Positions 24,851 to 33,169 of a stretch of DNA of 64,000 bases are shown piece by piece. The position numbers and the translations under genes are program-made. Numbering within the stretch: position 1 is the stretch's first letter; each line of letters opens with the position of its first letter. The stretch comes from Rhodospirillaceae bacterium. GTDB lineage: Bacteria; Pseudomonadota; Alphaproteobacteria; Kiloniellales; DSM-21159. Location: assembly GCA_006969625.1 (NCBI GenBank), contig CP030885.1, positions 1,364,001 through 1,428,000 on the forward strand. Reading direction: 5' to 3'. Under the pieces are notes generated by a model. That model saw only the letters and a list, made by a program, of their open reading frames with translations. It was not told where the DNA came from and did no database searches.

Positions 24851-25690
24851 TCAGGGGCTTTCGCCGGGGCGTGCGGCGCAGGCGGCGGTGACCACCTCGG
24901 CGCGCGCCATCTCCAAGGCCGCGAAGATCGCGCCGCTACGAATCTCCTCGTGCAGCCGGTTGGTCTGCGGCATCGGTTCGACGCCGCACTCCTCGTCGAG
25001 CAGGCAGCGGCAGCGTTCGAACTGCCGGATCGCCTCCGCCCGTTGGCCGTTCAGCACATAGAGCCGCATGACGTGGCGCTGCACGCTTTCGCGCAAGGGG
25101 TCGGCGGCCAGCACTTGCCGGGCGGCGTCCAGCGCGCCCTCGAAGTCCCCCTGGGCTGCCGCGTCGGCCATCAGCAACAGCAGGCCGCGCACGTAGATGC
25201 AGTGCAGCCGTTCGCGCGCCTGTAGCACCCAATCGCCGTCGAGTCCGTCCAGAAAGGGACCGTTGTAGAGCCCGACCGCCGCCTTCAGCAATTGGCGGTC
25301 GCGCGGGCCGAGCGCCTCCTGCGCACGGCCGGCCCGGCCCCAGAGCTGTTCGATGCAGGTCTCCAGGGAGCGGCTGTCCACCTCGATCCGTTCGGATCCG
25401 CACAGCATCACCTCGCCGGCGTCGCTCACCAGCAGCGGTCGGGCGGTGCCGTCCGCGGCGTAGCGCAGGATGCCGCGCAGCCGCCAGATCGCCGTGTTCA
25501 TGGCGCGCCGGGCTGCGGTCTCGCACTGGTCGCCCCAGAAGAGATCGAGCAGCCGCTCGCGCCGGAATGCGATCCCCGGATTGACGAAGAGGTAAGCGGC
25601 CAGGCCGCGGCCGCCGGCGCCTAAGCCGTGGTGCGCCGCCTTGCCCTGGCTCCAGACCGAAAACCCCCCGAATGTCCGCACGCTGATCAT
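24851..25690 (-). CDS. SARP/AfsR-type transcriptional activator with BTAD domain
   Basis: A 279-residue protein from the ATG at 25690; a TTG nine bases upstream is less likely. Residues 1-95 form an OmpR-type winged-helix DNA-binding domain (VRTFGGFSVW, GRGLAAYLFVNPG, RRERLLDLFWGD, MNTAIWRLRGIL). Residues ~105-265 are a bacterial transcriptional activation (BTAD, TPR-like) domain: LYNGPFLDGLDGDWVLQARERL, ALDAARQVLAADPLRESVQRHVMRLY, AIRQFERCRCLLDEECGVEPMPQT. This architecture defines the SARP family, abundant in actinomycetes and less common in alphaproteobacteria. It lies directly upstream of, and points the same way as, the eCIS operon, so it is the likely pathway-specific activator. Confidence 0.88.
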   Translation of the reverse strand: MISVRTFGGFSVWSQGKAAHHGLGAGGRGLAAYLFVNPGIAFRRERLLDLFWGDQCETAARRAMNTAIWRLRGILRYAADGTARPLLVSDAGEVMLCGSERIEVDSRSLETCIEQLWGRAGRAQEALGPRDRQLLKAAVGLYNGPFLDGLDGDWVLQARERLHCIYVRGLLLLMADAAAQGDFEGALDAARQVLAADPLRESVQRHVMRLYVLNGQRAEAIRQFERCRCLLDEECGVEPMPQTNRLHEEIRSGAIFAALEMARAEVVTAACAARPGESP

Positions 25691-25931
25691 CGCTCGCAAC
25701 GCCGCGGTCGAATTTTATCCCGGATCCCCAGTTCGAATGGTGCGCCCAAGGTTCCACTTCGTCAATCTTTCCGTGTCGGGTAGATGTGGTAAGTCTGTGA
25801 CAAAACGGCGGAAATCTTGAGAATTCACGCGCTTACCGGGCAGTGGAATGTTCGTGCCGCAAGTCGGTTTTCTGCTCGTCGGGATAGAAGAACTTGCAGC
25901 CGCGCGAGGGCTGACGGACGGTGGAGCGGTC

Positions 25932-26564
25932 TCAGAACCCGGCCAATAGCTCGATGCCGGTCAGCATCGTCAGCGCCACCGCCAGGGTCAGCACGATCGA
26001 CGCCAGGCCGAGACCGAGGCCGAGCAGCACCACCGCACCGTCGCGCTCGATCAGACCCAGGCTGGCGACCAGCAGGGAGATGGCGGGAAACCAGCCGCTG
26101 AGCGGCACCGGGGCGAAGAGCGCGAGGGAGATCGCCAGCATGACCACGCCGACGAAGCGTTCGCCTTCCGGCTCGAACAGCCAGAGCGAGCGCGGCCGAA
26201 GCACCCGCTCGATCGGTCGGAACACCGGGCGCATGCGCAGGATCGTGCGCTGAAAGCTGCGGCGGTCGAAGGGCCGAGAGGCGATGAATTCCGGCAGGCG
26301 GAGGTGCGCGGCACCCGAGGCCATTTGGGCGGTCAGCAGAATGAGCGGAATCGAGGTGACGACGTTGGCGCCCAGCGGCAGCGGCAGCAGGTTCACCAAC
26401 GCGAATATCAGCACCGACCAGCCGAACGACCGCTGGCCGAGCTGGTCGATCAGATCGCCGAAGCAGACACGCCCACCGGTCGCACCGCTGTGCGCGGCGC
26501 GCACCAGCACCCCGCTCATCCGACGGCGCCGGTTTCGCATCCGTGAAGAGCTTGCCACGCTCAT
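25932..26564 (-). CDS. ExoD-family membrane protein
   Basis: A 210-residue protein matching the exopolysaccharide synthesis ExoD family: DLIDQLGQRSFGWSVLIFALVNLLPLP in the first third, PLILLTAQMASGAAHLRLPEF, the RPFDRRSFQRTILRMRP segment, and three to four further hydrophobic segments after residue ~135. The family name comes from Rhizobium mutants affected in exopolysaccharide and nodule invasion; the biochemical role is unknown. A later ATG at 26519 (MSGVLVRAAHSG) is a plausible alternative start because the first 15 residues are very basic. It is divergent from the sigma-factor gene. Confidence 0.8.
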   Translation of the reverse strand: MSVASSSRMRNRRRRMSGVLVRAAHSGATGGRVCFGDLIDQLGQRSFGWSVLIFALVNLLPLPLGANVVTSIPLILLTAQMASGAAHLRLPEFIASRPFDRRSFQRTILRMRPVFRPIERVLRPRSLWLFEPEGERFVGVVMLAISLALFAPVPLSGWFPAISLLVASLGLIERDGAVVLLGLGLGLASIVLTLAVALTMLTGIELLAGF

Positions 26565-27094
26565 CCGCCCGACACTCGCATCTGCCTTTGCCGTTCGCCT
26601 CTCTGCGATGCGTCAGGCCTCAGGTAGTGATTGTGTCCAGGTTTTCGTAGTCGGACCTACAGATTTCACATAGGTACCCAAAACGATCCGTGCGCTCCGA
26701 ATCTGTCAGAAATCAAGTGCTTTCACTGCGTCAACGTCGCCGGACGAGAGTGAGAGCCCCCGGTGCCGGCGAAATCGGGCTGCAGCCCGGCGATCCCCGC
26801 AGGATCCAGGTCGCCGTCATCGCCAAGCCGCATCGTCGCCGGTGCGCCGGGTCGAGGCGCCGTCGAACTCCCGGCTCCGTGAACTCGTTGGCAGTGCAAC
26901 GAATTGTCACACCTGGCCCGATTCGCGTTAACTCGGAACGAGTTGCCTTGGCGAAGACGGCCGCCGTCCCGGTGGGGCCGTTTTTTGTCGATTGTCGTCT
27001 GCCGCGGCCCTGCGGCAGCATACCTCCCACGGTCGAACGGGGCTTCTCGGCTGGATTACAACGTCTGGAAGGTCTGGACAGACGAGGTGTCGCC
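26565..27094. other. 530-bp divergent intergenic region with stacked inverted repeats
   Basis: No coding region is supported here, although a frame continues upstream of the sigma gene. The distal half (26565-26880) shows nothing distinctive. The half nearest the sigma gene contains a chain of perfect inverted repeats: TCGTTG/CAACGA (26885-26902), AACTCG/CGAGTT (26930-26944), an intrinsic terminator (26957-26986), CTGCCGC/GCGGCAG (26999-27018) and GTCTG/CAGAC (27072-27083, beside the ribosome site). Confidence 0.6.
26957..26986 (+). terminator. Orphan intrinsic terminator or attenuator upstream of the sigma gene
   Basis: ACGGCC (26957-26962) pairs with GGCCGT (26976-26981), with a further CC/GG pairing inside, and is followed by an uninterrupted run of six T (26981-26986). 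On the plus strand this is a textbook Rho-independent terminator, yet no annotated plus-strand gene lies before it. It must end a short leader or small RNA, or attenuate transcription into the sigma gene, which starts 108 bp downstream. Confidence 0.6.
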
Positions 27095-27619
27095 ATGCCC
27101 CCACCCGAACGTGTCACGGATCGACGTCTTGCGCTGATGACGGCGGAAATCCCGCGGCTGCAGCGCTATGCCCGCGCCGTCTGTCCCTCTCGGGAGGAGG
27201 CGGACGACTTGCTGCAGGATACGCTGCTGCGGGCGGTCACCAAGATGTCGCTTTGGCGGGAGGGGACAAACATGCGCGCCTGGCTGTTCACCATTCTGCA
27301 GCGTCAGCGCATCACCCGCCTGCGGCGGGCCGCCCGCCGGCGCGACTACCAGGCCTTCGAGGACGAGTGCCTTGGCCTCTGGTATCCCGCCAACCAGGTC
27401 GACAGCGTGGAGCTGCGCGAGGTGGAGGCGGCGATCGCGCAGCTTTCGCCCGAACACGCCGAAGTCCTGCGTCTCGTCGTGCTGCAGAATCTGACCTACG
27501 AGGAGGCGGCCGAAGCGCTCGACTGCGCGGTCGGCACGATCCGCTCTCGGCTGTCGCGCGCGCGAGCGCGCCTGCATCGGTCGCTCGAGGAGCCTCGCCA
27601 CGCCCCCCGCGCGGCGTGA
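27095..27619 (+). CDS. RNA polymerase sigma factor, ECF type, EcfG-like
   Basis: A 174-residue protein. I choose the ATG at 27095, preceded by GAGGTG; an upstream extension of the frame lacks similarity. Sigma region 2 is seen in IPRLQRYARAVCPSREEADDLLQDTLLRA and GTNMRAWLFTILQRQRI, the latter strongly resembling the EcfG general-stress sigma group of alphaproteobacteria. Region 4 is QLSPEHAEVLRLVVLQNLTYEEAAEAL and VGTIRSRLSRARARLHRSL. EcfG factors are normally controlled by the NepR anti-sigma and PhyR response regulator, often encoded nearby; neither is present in this window. The hairpin-rich leader suggests post-transcriptional control. Confidence 0.85.
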   Translation: MPPPERVTDRRLALMTAEIPRLQRYARAVCPSREEADDLLQDTLLRAVTKMSLWREGTNMRAWLFTILQRQRITRLRRAARRRDYQAFEDECLGLWYPANQVDSVELREVEAAIAQLSPEHAEVLRLVVLQNLTYEEAAEALDCAVGTIRSRLSRARARLHRSLEEPRHAPRAA

Positions 27620-27856
27620 CCGCGTCCCCAGCGGATTCGCGGCGAATCTGGTCACAGGTCTGCAGGTTGGTCGACACCGTTCCGTCATCGATCGGCCATT
27701 GATCCGTCGCAGAACTCCGATCAAGCTGTCATCTAGCGGGCGTATGTCTTGCGGCCTGCACCCGCGCGATCGTATCCGCCGGGGGGCGTGGGGCCCTTCC
27801 CGCGGCGCGCAGCGTGCGCTCTCGAATGGAATCGTATCTGGGAAGGGGATCCAGCC

Positions 27857-29011
27857 GTGTCGCAGACCACGCGCTTCAAACTCACTCGCCGCGGCGTGCT
27901 CAAGGGCGCGGCCGCCGGCGCCGCCATCGTCGCCGCGCCCGCCATCGTCAGCCCGCGCGCGCTCGCCTCCTCGGGCGAGGTCAACGCCTATGCCTGGGGC
28001 GAGTACATCTCCGAGGACATGATCGCCGCCTTCAAGGACAAGACCGGCATCCAGATCAACCTGTCGGTATACGGCACCAACAACGAGGTGCTGTCCAAGG
28101 TGCGCGCCGCCAAGGGCGAAGGCTTCGACCTGGTGTTCCCCTCGGTGACCACCCTGGTCGCCTGGTTCGACGCCAGCGAGGAAGACGGGGTCGACCTGCT
28201 GCAGCCGATCGACGTCGACCGCGTCAAGGTGGACCAGGTCCAGCCGGCGATCTGGGACAAGTCGCTCGACCTGGGTGCCTCGCGCCGCGGCCAGCGCTAC
28301 GCCGTGCCCTTCAACTGGGGCACCGAGGCGGTTGCCTTCGACAGCACGCAGCGCGATCTGAAATACGGAGAAGTCTCCTGGAACACGCTCTGGGAGGAGG
28401 AGAACCGGGACCTCGTGACCATCCGGCCGCGCTCCGGCCTGACCGCGATGGGCGTCATGCTCGACGGCACCGGCGAGATGATGGACAAGGCGCACCAGGA
28501 CGAGGAGACGGCCAAACAGGTCTTCGACCAGGTGCTCGCCTTCGCCATCGAGCACAAGCCCTGGATCCGCACCTTCTGGAAGGACGCCCAGGCGCTGACC
28601 GGCGCCTTCCTGACTGACGGCTGCGTCATCGGCCAGTCCTGGGACGGCACCGCGGTCAACATGTGGAAGGAGACCGACGGGCGCATCAAGTACGTCGCGC
28701 CGAACGAGGGTGCGCTGACTTGGCTCGACACCATGTGCATGCCCTCGGGCGCCGAGAACGTCGACCAGGCCTACGAACTGATCAACTGGCTGACCTCGGC
28801 CGAAGGCGGCGGCATGCACGCGGCCCACGCCGGCTACAACTCGGCGGCCATCGGGGCCGAAGCCTACCTGGACGATGCGGCGCAGGAGCGCTTTAAGTTC
28901 ATGTACGGCGCGAACGGCGAGGCGATCGCCCAGCTCTACTGGTGGAAGCCGGAGCCCGGTTGGTTCCAGAAGCTGCGCGCCGAGTACATCACGCGCTACG
29001 AGACCGCGTAG
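27857..29011 (+). CDS. Polyamine-type ABC transporter substrate-binding protein (PotD/PotF-like), Tat-exported
   Basis: A 384-residue protein starting at the GTG at 27857, with GGAAGGGG upstream. The N-terminus has a twin-arginine motif, LTRRGVLKG, followed by an Ala-rich hydrophobic stretch and cleavage near RALA-SSGE, so it is predicted to be exported folded. The mature part has the type II periplasmic binding fold of the PotD family: VNAYAWGEYISEDMIAAF, GFDLVFPS, YAVPFNWGTEAVAFD, and CVIGQSWDGTAVNMW. The preferred substrate (putrescine, spermidine or another cationic amine) cannot be read from sequence with confidence. It heads a four-gene importer operon. Confidence 0.85.
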   Translation: MSQTTRFKLTRRGVLKGAAAGAAIVAAPAIVSPRALASSGEVNAYAWGEYISEDMIAAFKDKTGIQINLSVYGTNNEVLSKVRAAKGEGFDLVFPSVTTLVAWFDASEEDGVDLLQPIDVDRVKVDQVQPAIWDKSLDLGASRRGQRYAVPFNWGTEAVAFDSTQRDLKYGEVSWNTLWEEENRDLVTIRPRSGLTAMGVMLDGTGEMMDKAHQDEETAKQVFDQVLAFAIEHKPWIRTFWKDAQALTGAFLTDGCVIGQSWDGTAVNMWKETDGRIKYVAPNEGALTWLDTMCMPSGAENVDQAYELINWLTSAEGGGMHAAHAGYNSAAIGAEAYLDDAAQERFKFMYGANGEAIAQLYWWKPEPGWFQKLRAEYITRYETA

Positions 29012-29098
29012 GCGTGTGCGGGGCGGCGGCGCGGGATCGCCCGCGCCGTCGCCGTCCGCCGATCCGGTTCGATCGTTTCCGCTCGGGAGGCCCGCCCG

Positions 29099-30208
29099 AT
29101 GGGTATGGATGTGGAGTTGGACCGCGTCACCATGCGGTTCGGCGACTTCACCGCCGTGCGCAACGCCGACCTGACGATCCGCAGCGGCGAATTCTTCTCC
29201 TTCCTCGGCCCCTCGGGCTGCGGCAAGACCACCATCTTGCGCATGGTCTCCGGCTTCATCGAGCCGAGCGAGGGCTTCGTGCGGATCGGCGGCCGGGACA
29301 TGGCCGGGCTCGGCCCGAACAAGCGTCCGACGGCTCTGATCTTCCAGAACCTAGCGCTGTTTCCGCTGATGAAGGTCTGGGAGAACATCGCCTTCGGGCT
29401 GGAGGTGCGCGGCATCGGCAAGGCCGCGCGGCGCAAGCGCGCCGAGGAACTGCTGGATCTGATTGCGCTGACCGATCAGGCCGACAAGCTCGTCACCGAG
29501 CTGTCGGGCGGCCAGCGCCAGCGCGTCGCCACCGCCCGCGCTTTGGCCGTGGAGCCCGAAGTGCTGCTGCTCGACGAGCCGCTCTCGGCGCTCGACCTCA
29601 AGCTGCGTCAGCACATGCGCGCCGAGCTGCGCGCGATCCAGAAGAAGACCGGCGTCACCTTCATCTACATCACCCACGACCAGGGCGAGGCCCTGACCAT
29701 GTCCGACCGCATCGGTGTGATGTCGCAGGGCGTGATCGAGCAGGTCGGCGCGCCCGAGGAGGTCTACAGCCGGCCGCACACCGCCTTCGTCGCCACCTTC
29801 GTCGGCGAGAACAATCCCTTTCCCGGCCGTGTCGACGAGGCGCGCGAGGGCTACGCGGTGCTCGAGACCAGCCACGGCCGGCTGCGCGCCGTGAACCGCG
29901 AGGGGCTGCGCGCGGGCGACGAGGCGTCGATCTTCGTGCGGCCCGAACGCTGCCAATTGCTGGACGGCGCGGAAACGGCCGGGTCGGCGCCCGACAACAC
30001 GCTGCTCACCGCGGTCGAGCGCGTCGACCTGGAGGGCGCCTACGTCAACCTCTTCGTGCGCGGCGACCAGGGCCGCAGCCTGATCGTCCACCTCACCAAC
30101 GACCGTGACCTCACCGGTCTGGCGCCGGGCCGACAGGTGACCATCGGCTTCGCCGCCGATGCCGCCGTGGCGCTGCCGACGCCGGGCGCGGCGGCGGCCG
30201 CAGCCTAG
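29099..30208 (+). CDS. Polyamine-type ABC transporter ATP-binding protein (PotA-like)
   Basis: A 369-residue ATPase of the PotA/MalK class. Walker A GPSGCGKTT (residues ~38-46), Q-loop FQNLALFP, signature LSGGQRQR (~138), Walker B VLLLDEPLSALD and H-loop ITHDQGEA are all intact. The C-terminal ~120 residues form the TOBE/OB regulatory domain (VGENNPFPGRVDEA, ASIFVRPERC). GGGAGG lies about 10 bp before the ATG at 29099. It powers the importer formed by the two permeases downstream and is separated from the next gene by 13 bp. Confidence 0.92.
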   Translation: MGMDVELDRVTMRFGDFTAVRNADLTIRSGEFFSFLGPSGCGKTTILRMVSGFIEPSEGFVRIGGRDMAGLGPNKRPTALIFQNLALFPLMKVWENIAFGLEVRGIGKAARRKRAEELLDLIALTDQADKLVTELSGGQRQRVATARALAVEPEVLLLDEPLSALDLKLRQHMRAELRAIQKKTGVTFIYITHDQGEALTMSDRIGVMSQGVIEQVGAPEEVYSRPHTAFVATFVGENNPFPGRVDEAREGYAVLETSHGRLRAVNREGLRAGDEASIFVRPERCQLLDGAETAGSAPDNTLLTAVERVDLEGAYVNLFVRGDQGRSLIVHLTNDRDLTGLAPGRQVTIGFAADAAVALPTPGAAAAAA

Positions 30209-30221
30209 CGGAGCGCGGCGG

Positions 30222-31412
30222 ATGGGCGCGGTCCAGGACTTCGTGCGCCGCTACGGCGGGGTGATGACGGCCTACATCTTCGCCGGCTGCGGCATCTGGA
30301 TGATCGGCATGATCGTCCTGCCGCAGCTCCTGATGCTGGAGAAGTCGCTGACCTACAGCGATCCCGCCGCCAGCGCCCAGGTTGCGCAGATTCAGGCCCG
30401 CACCGACGGGCTGTTCGTCCAGATCACCCGAGCCGAACGCGACATCGCCCGGCTGCAGGACCGGCTGAGCGCGATCGAGGCGGGCGAAGCGGATCCGGCG
30501 GCGGGGTCCGGCGCGGCCACGCTGCTCAACCCCTTCGCCAGTCCGAGCCAGGCCGAGGATGCGGCGGCGGCCACGCCTGAGGAATTACGCGCCGAGATCG
30601 AAACGCTGCAGGCGCGGATCGCCGAGGCCCGGGCGCAGATCGCCGCCAACGACGCCGAGCTGGCGGACTCCCAGGCGGCGGCGCAGCCGCAGTACGGCCT
30701 CTACAACTACGAGGAGCTGGTCGAGAACGACCTGAACCGGGCGATCTTCTTCAAGACGATCTGGGCCTCGGTTCTGGTCACCTTCGTCTGTCTGGTCGTC
30801 TGCTACCCGATCGCCTTCTATCTGGCCAAGGCGGCGCCCGGCGAGCAGGCGGCGCTGCTCATGCTCGGTCTGATCGTGCCCTACTGGATCAACGAGATCC
30901 TGCGCACCTTCGCCTGGCTGATGTTGCTGTCCGACGGCGGCGTGATCAACGACTTGCTGCTCTGGCTCGGCGTCGTGGCCGAACCGATCCGCTGGCGCGA
31001 CGGCAGCGGCGCGGTGATCGTCGGCATGACCTACGCCTACATCCTCTTCATGGTCTTCCCGATCTACAACACGATCGACACGCTGGACAAAAACCAGATC
31101 GAGGCGGCGCGCGACCTGGGCGCGCCCTGGTGGCGCATCCACTGGCGGGTCGTCATCCCGCACGCCAAGCCGGGCATCGCGGTCGGCTGCATCATGACCT
31201 TCATGCTGGCCGCCGGCTCCTATGCGGTGCCTCTCATCCTCGGCGGCACCACCTCGAAGTGGTTCACCGAGGTGATCTACGACGCCTTCAACGAGGGCAA
31301 CGACTGGGGGCTCGGCTCGGCCTACGCCTTCACCCTGCTGGTCACCTGCATCCTCTTCATCCTGGCGATGATGCGGCTGTTCAAGGTGAACCTGCAGGAC
31401 ATCGCGAAGTAG
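30222..31412 (+). CDS. Polyamine-type ABC transporter permease (PotB-like) with coiled-coil insertion
   Basis: A 396-residue inner-membrane permease starting at the ATG at 30222 after GAGCGCGGCGG. TM1 lies at ~17-38. The usual binding-protein-dependent permease core runs from ~174 to the end, with the ATPase-coupling EAA loop at IEAARDLGAPWWRIHWRVVIPHAKPGI. Between TM1 and TM2 there is an extra ~110-residue segment (~48-158) made of two heptad-like helices (VAQIQARTDG through LSAIEAG, and EELRAEIETLQARIAEARAQI) joined by a Pro/Ala linker. PotB homologues usually have a short loop here. With normal topology this segment is periplasmic, near the binding-protein docking face. Confidence 0.85.
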   Translation: MGAVQDFVRRYGGVMTAYIFAGCGIWMIGMIVLPQLLMLEKSLTYSDPAASAQVAQIQARTDGLFVQITRAERDIARLQDRLSAIEAGEADPAAGSGAATLLNPFASPSQAEDAAAATPEELRAEIETLQARIAEARAQIAANDAELADSQAAAQPQYGLYNYEELVENDLNRAIFFKTIWASVLVTFVCLVVCYPIAFYLAKAAPGEQAALLMLGLIVPYWINEILRTFAWLMLLSDGGVINDLLLWLGVVAEPIRWRDGSGAVIVGMTYAYILFMVFPIYNTIDTLDKNQIEAARDLGAPWWRIHWRVVIPHAKPGIAVGCIMTFMLAAGSYAVPLILGGTTSKWFTEVIYDAFNEGNDWGLGSAYAFTLLVTCILFILAMMRLFKVNLQDIAK

Positions 31413-31444
31413 ACGGGCCAGGTAGTCGGAGCGGAGCGCGCGGG

Positions 31445-32407
31445 ATGGCAGAGGCGACGGCGAACGGACAGGCGCGGCAGCGGCCGACCGGAGGTGTCAG
31501 CGCAGAGACACTGACCCGTTGGACGGTCAATGCCTACCTGCTGCTGTTCTTCGCCTACATGTTCCTGCCGTTGCTGATCATGGTGGTCGCGGCCTTCAAC
31601 GAGCCGGGCATCCCGCAGGCGATCCCCTTCGAGGGGCTGACCTTCCACTGGTTCGAAGAGCTGTTCGGCAACGCCAAGATCTGGGCGGCGGTGGTCAACT
31701 CGCTGATCATCGGCGTCGGCGTCGTTGTCCTGGCGGTGACCTTCGGTCTGTCGGGGGCGCTGCTGCTGACCCGGCTGCAGACCCGGGGGCGCACCCTGAT
31801 CTACGGCGTGCTGGTCTCGCCGCTGCTGACGCCGGGCATCATCCTCGGCATCTCGACGCTGGTGTTCTGGAACAACCTCGGGGTGCCGGGCGGGCTGTTC
31901 CTGGCGGTGCTGGCGCAGGCGACCTTCATCTCCGCCTATTGCATGCTGCTGTTCATGGCCCGCCTGCAGCGCTTCGACCGGGCGCTGGAGGAGGCGGCGC
32001 TCGACCTCGGCGCCTCGCACCAGCAGGTGTTCTGGAAGATCACGCTGCCGTTCCTGCGCCCGACCATCTTCACCGCCGCCGTGCTGGCCTTCCTGCAGTC
32101 CTTCGAGAACTTCAACACGACGGTCTTCGCCATCGGCGGCGAGACCACCCTGACGATCCAGCTCGCTTCCATGGCGCGGCTCAGCCTGACGCCGGAGGTC
32201 AATGCCCTGGCGGTGATCTTCATCGTCATCACGGTGGTTGCCGCCGTCGCCTTCGAGATCAAGCGTCGGGCCGAGAAGGCGGAGCAGGAGCGGCGTATCG
32301 AGGCCGCCAAGCGCGCCGATGCCGAAATGGCGGCCAGCCTGGACGCCACCCTCGGCGGAACCGGCGAGTCCCTCGGCGGGCGCGGCCTCGGCCCACAGCC
32401 GGCATAG
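31445..32407 (+). CDS. Polyamine-type ABC transporter permease (PotC-like)
   Basis: A 320-residue permease from the ATG at 31445; longer in-frame extensions overlap the PotB-like gene. It has TM1 (AYLLLFFAYMFLPLLIMVVAAF), the PotC landmark GLTFHWFEELFGN, five further membrane segments, and the coupling loop LEEAALDLGASHQQVFWKITLPFLRP. The last ~50 residues form a charged cytoplasmic tail (RRAEKAEQERRIEAAKRADAE) that is longer than usual for PotC. It pairs with the PotB-like subunit to form the translocation channel. Confidence 0.88.
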   Translation: MAEATANGQARQRPTGGVSAETLTRWTVNAYLLLFFAYMFLPLLIMVVAAFNEPGIPQAIPFEGLTFHWFEELFGNAKIWAAVVNSLIIGVGVVVLAVTFGLSGALLLTRLQTRGRTLIYGVLVSPLLTPGIILGISTLVFWNNLGVPGGLFLAVLAQATFISAYCMLLFMARLQRFDRALEEAALDLGASHQQVFWKITLPFLRPTIFTAAVLAFLQSFENFNTTVFAIGGETTLTIQLASMARLSLTPEVNALAVIFIVITVVAAVAFEIKRRAEKAEQERRIEAAKRADAEMAASLDATLGGTGESLGGRGLGPQPA

Positions 32408-32440
32408 CGGTGAGGCCGCGGCTGGCGTAGGCTGCCGCGC

Positions 32441-33169
32441 ATGCGCGTCGCCTTTCGCTGTCCGCCGGAGCTGGAGCCGCTGCTGCCGCGCCCGCGGCCG
32501 GCGCGCCAAGCCCTGCCCGCGTGGCTGCGCGCCATGCCGGCCGAGGCCGAGGCCGCCGACCTGGGCTTTGCCGTGCGCACCCTGAAGCAGTGCCCGCCCT
32601 TCGTCGACGCCATGGCGGCCGGCTTCGTCATGCCGCTGGCCTGCGACCTGCGGGTGGAGGCGGGCGCCTTCGCCTGGGACTGGGACCCGCCGCCGCACGG
32701 TCCGACCGGGCCCTATACCCGCGCGCCGGTGTCCTGCCACTTCGCCGAACAGGCGGCCGGTACGCCGCTGCACGATCCGGACGCCCTGGTCGTCAAGTTC
32801 AACTCCTTCTGGACGATCCGCCTGCCGGCCGGCTGGTCGCTGTTCTGCACCCACCCGGTCAACCGCGCCGACCTGCCGTTCCGCACCCTGAGCGGACTGG
32901 TCGACTGCGACGCCTTTTCGGAGTCCTTCGTGCACTTCCCGGCGGTCTGGAGCGACCCGGACTTCTGCGGGGTCCTGCCGGCCGGCACGCCGGTGGCCCA
33001 ATGCATCCCCGTCCCACGCCAGACGCTGGAGCTGGACATAGGTGCCCTGGAGGAAGACGGTGCGCAGGCCTTTGCGGGGGTGCAGGACGAGCTGGCGAAG
33101 GAACCGGGCGTCTATCGCAAGCGCTACCGCGCCAAGGGGTCAGTCCTCGCCGAGGAGCCAGAGGCGTAG
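32441..33169 (+). CDS. Conserved hypothetical protein
   Basis: A 242-residue soluble protein with no signal peptide or membrane segment. Recognisable stretches are TLKQCPPFVDAMAAGFVMPL, VVKFNSFWTIRLPAGWSLF, CTHPVNRADLPFRTLSGLVDCD and FVHFPAVWSDPDFCGVLPAGTPVAQ. The CTHPxNRxDLPFRTLxGLVD pattern is familiar to me from uncharacterised alphaproteobacterial proteins, possibly with a cupin-like beta fold. It follows the importer operon by 33 bp and may be co-transcribed. Its 3' end overlaps the convergent TPR gene by 30 bp. Confidence 0.65.
   Translation: MRVAFRCPPELEPLLPRPRPARQALPAWLRAMPAEAEAADLGFAVRTLKQCPPFVDAMAAGFVMPLACDLRVEAGAFAWDWDPPPHGPTGPYTRAPVSCHFAEQAAGTPLHDPDALVVKFNSFWTIRLPAGWSLFCTHPVNRADLPFRTLSGLVDCDAFSESFVHFPAVWSDPDFCGVLPAGTPVAQCIPVPRQTLELDIGALEEDGAQAFAGVQDELAKEPGVYRKRYRAKGSVLAEEPEA

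Noticed and set aside
26935..26960. ECF-type promoter (GGAAC at 26935-26939) for the sigma gene
   Set aside because: The expected -10 (CGTT-like) is not found at 16-17 bp; the GGAAC is explained by the inverted repeat AACTCG-GAA-CGAGTT.
26690..27094. N-terminal extension of the sigma factor
   Set aside because: The extension would add 135 Arg/Pro-rich residues without similarity and would run through the terminator and hairpins; the ATG at 27095 has a ribosome site.
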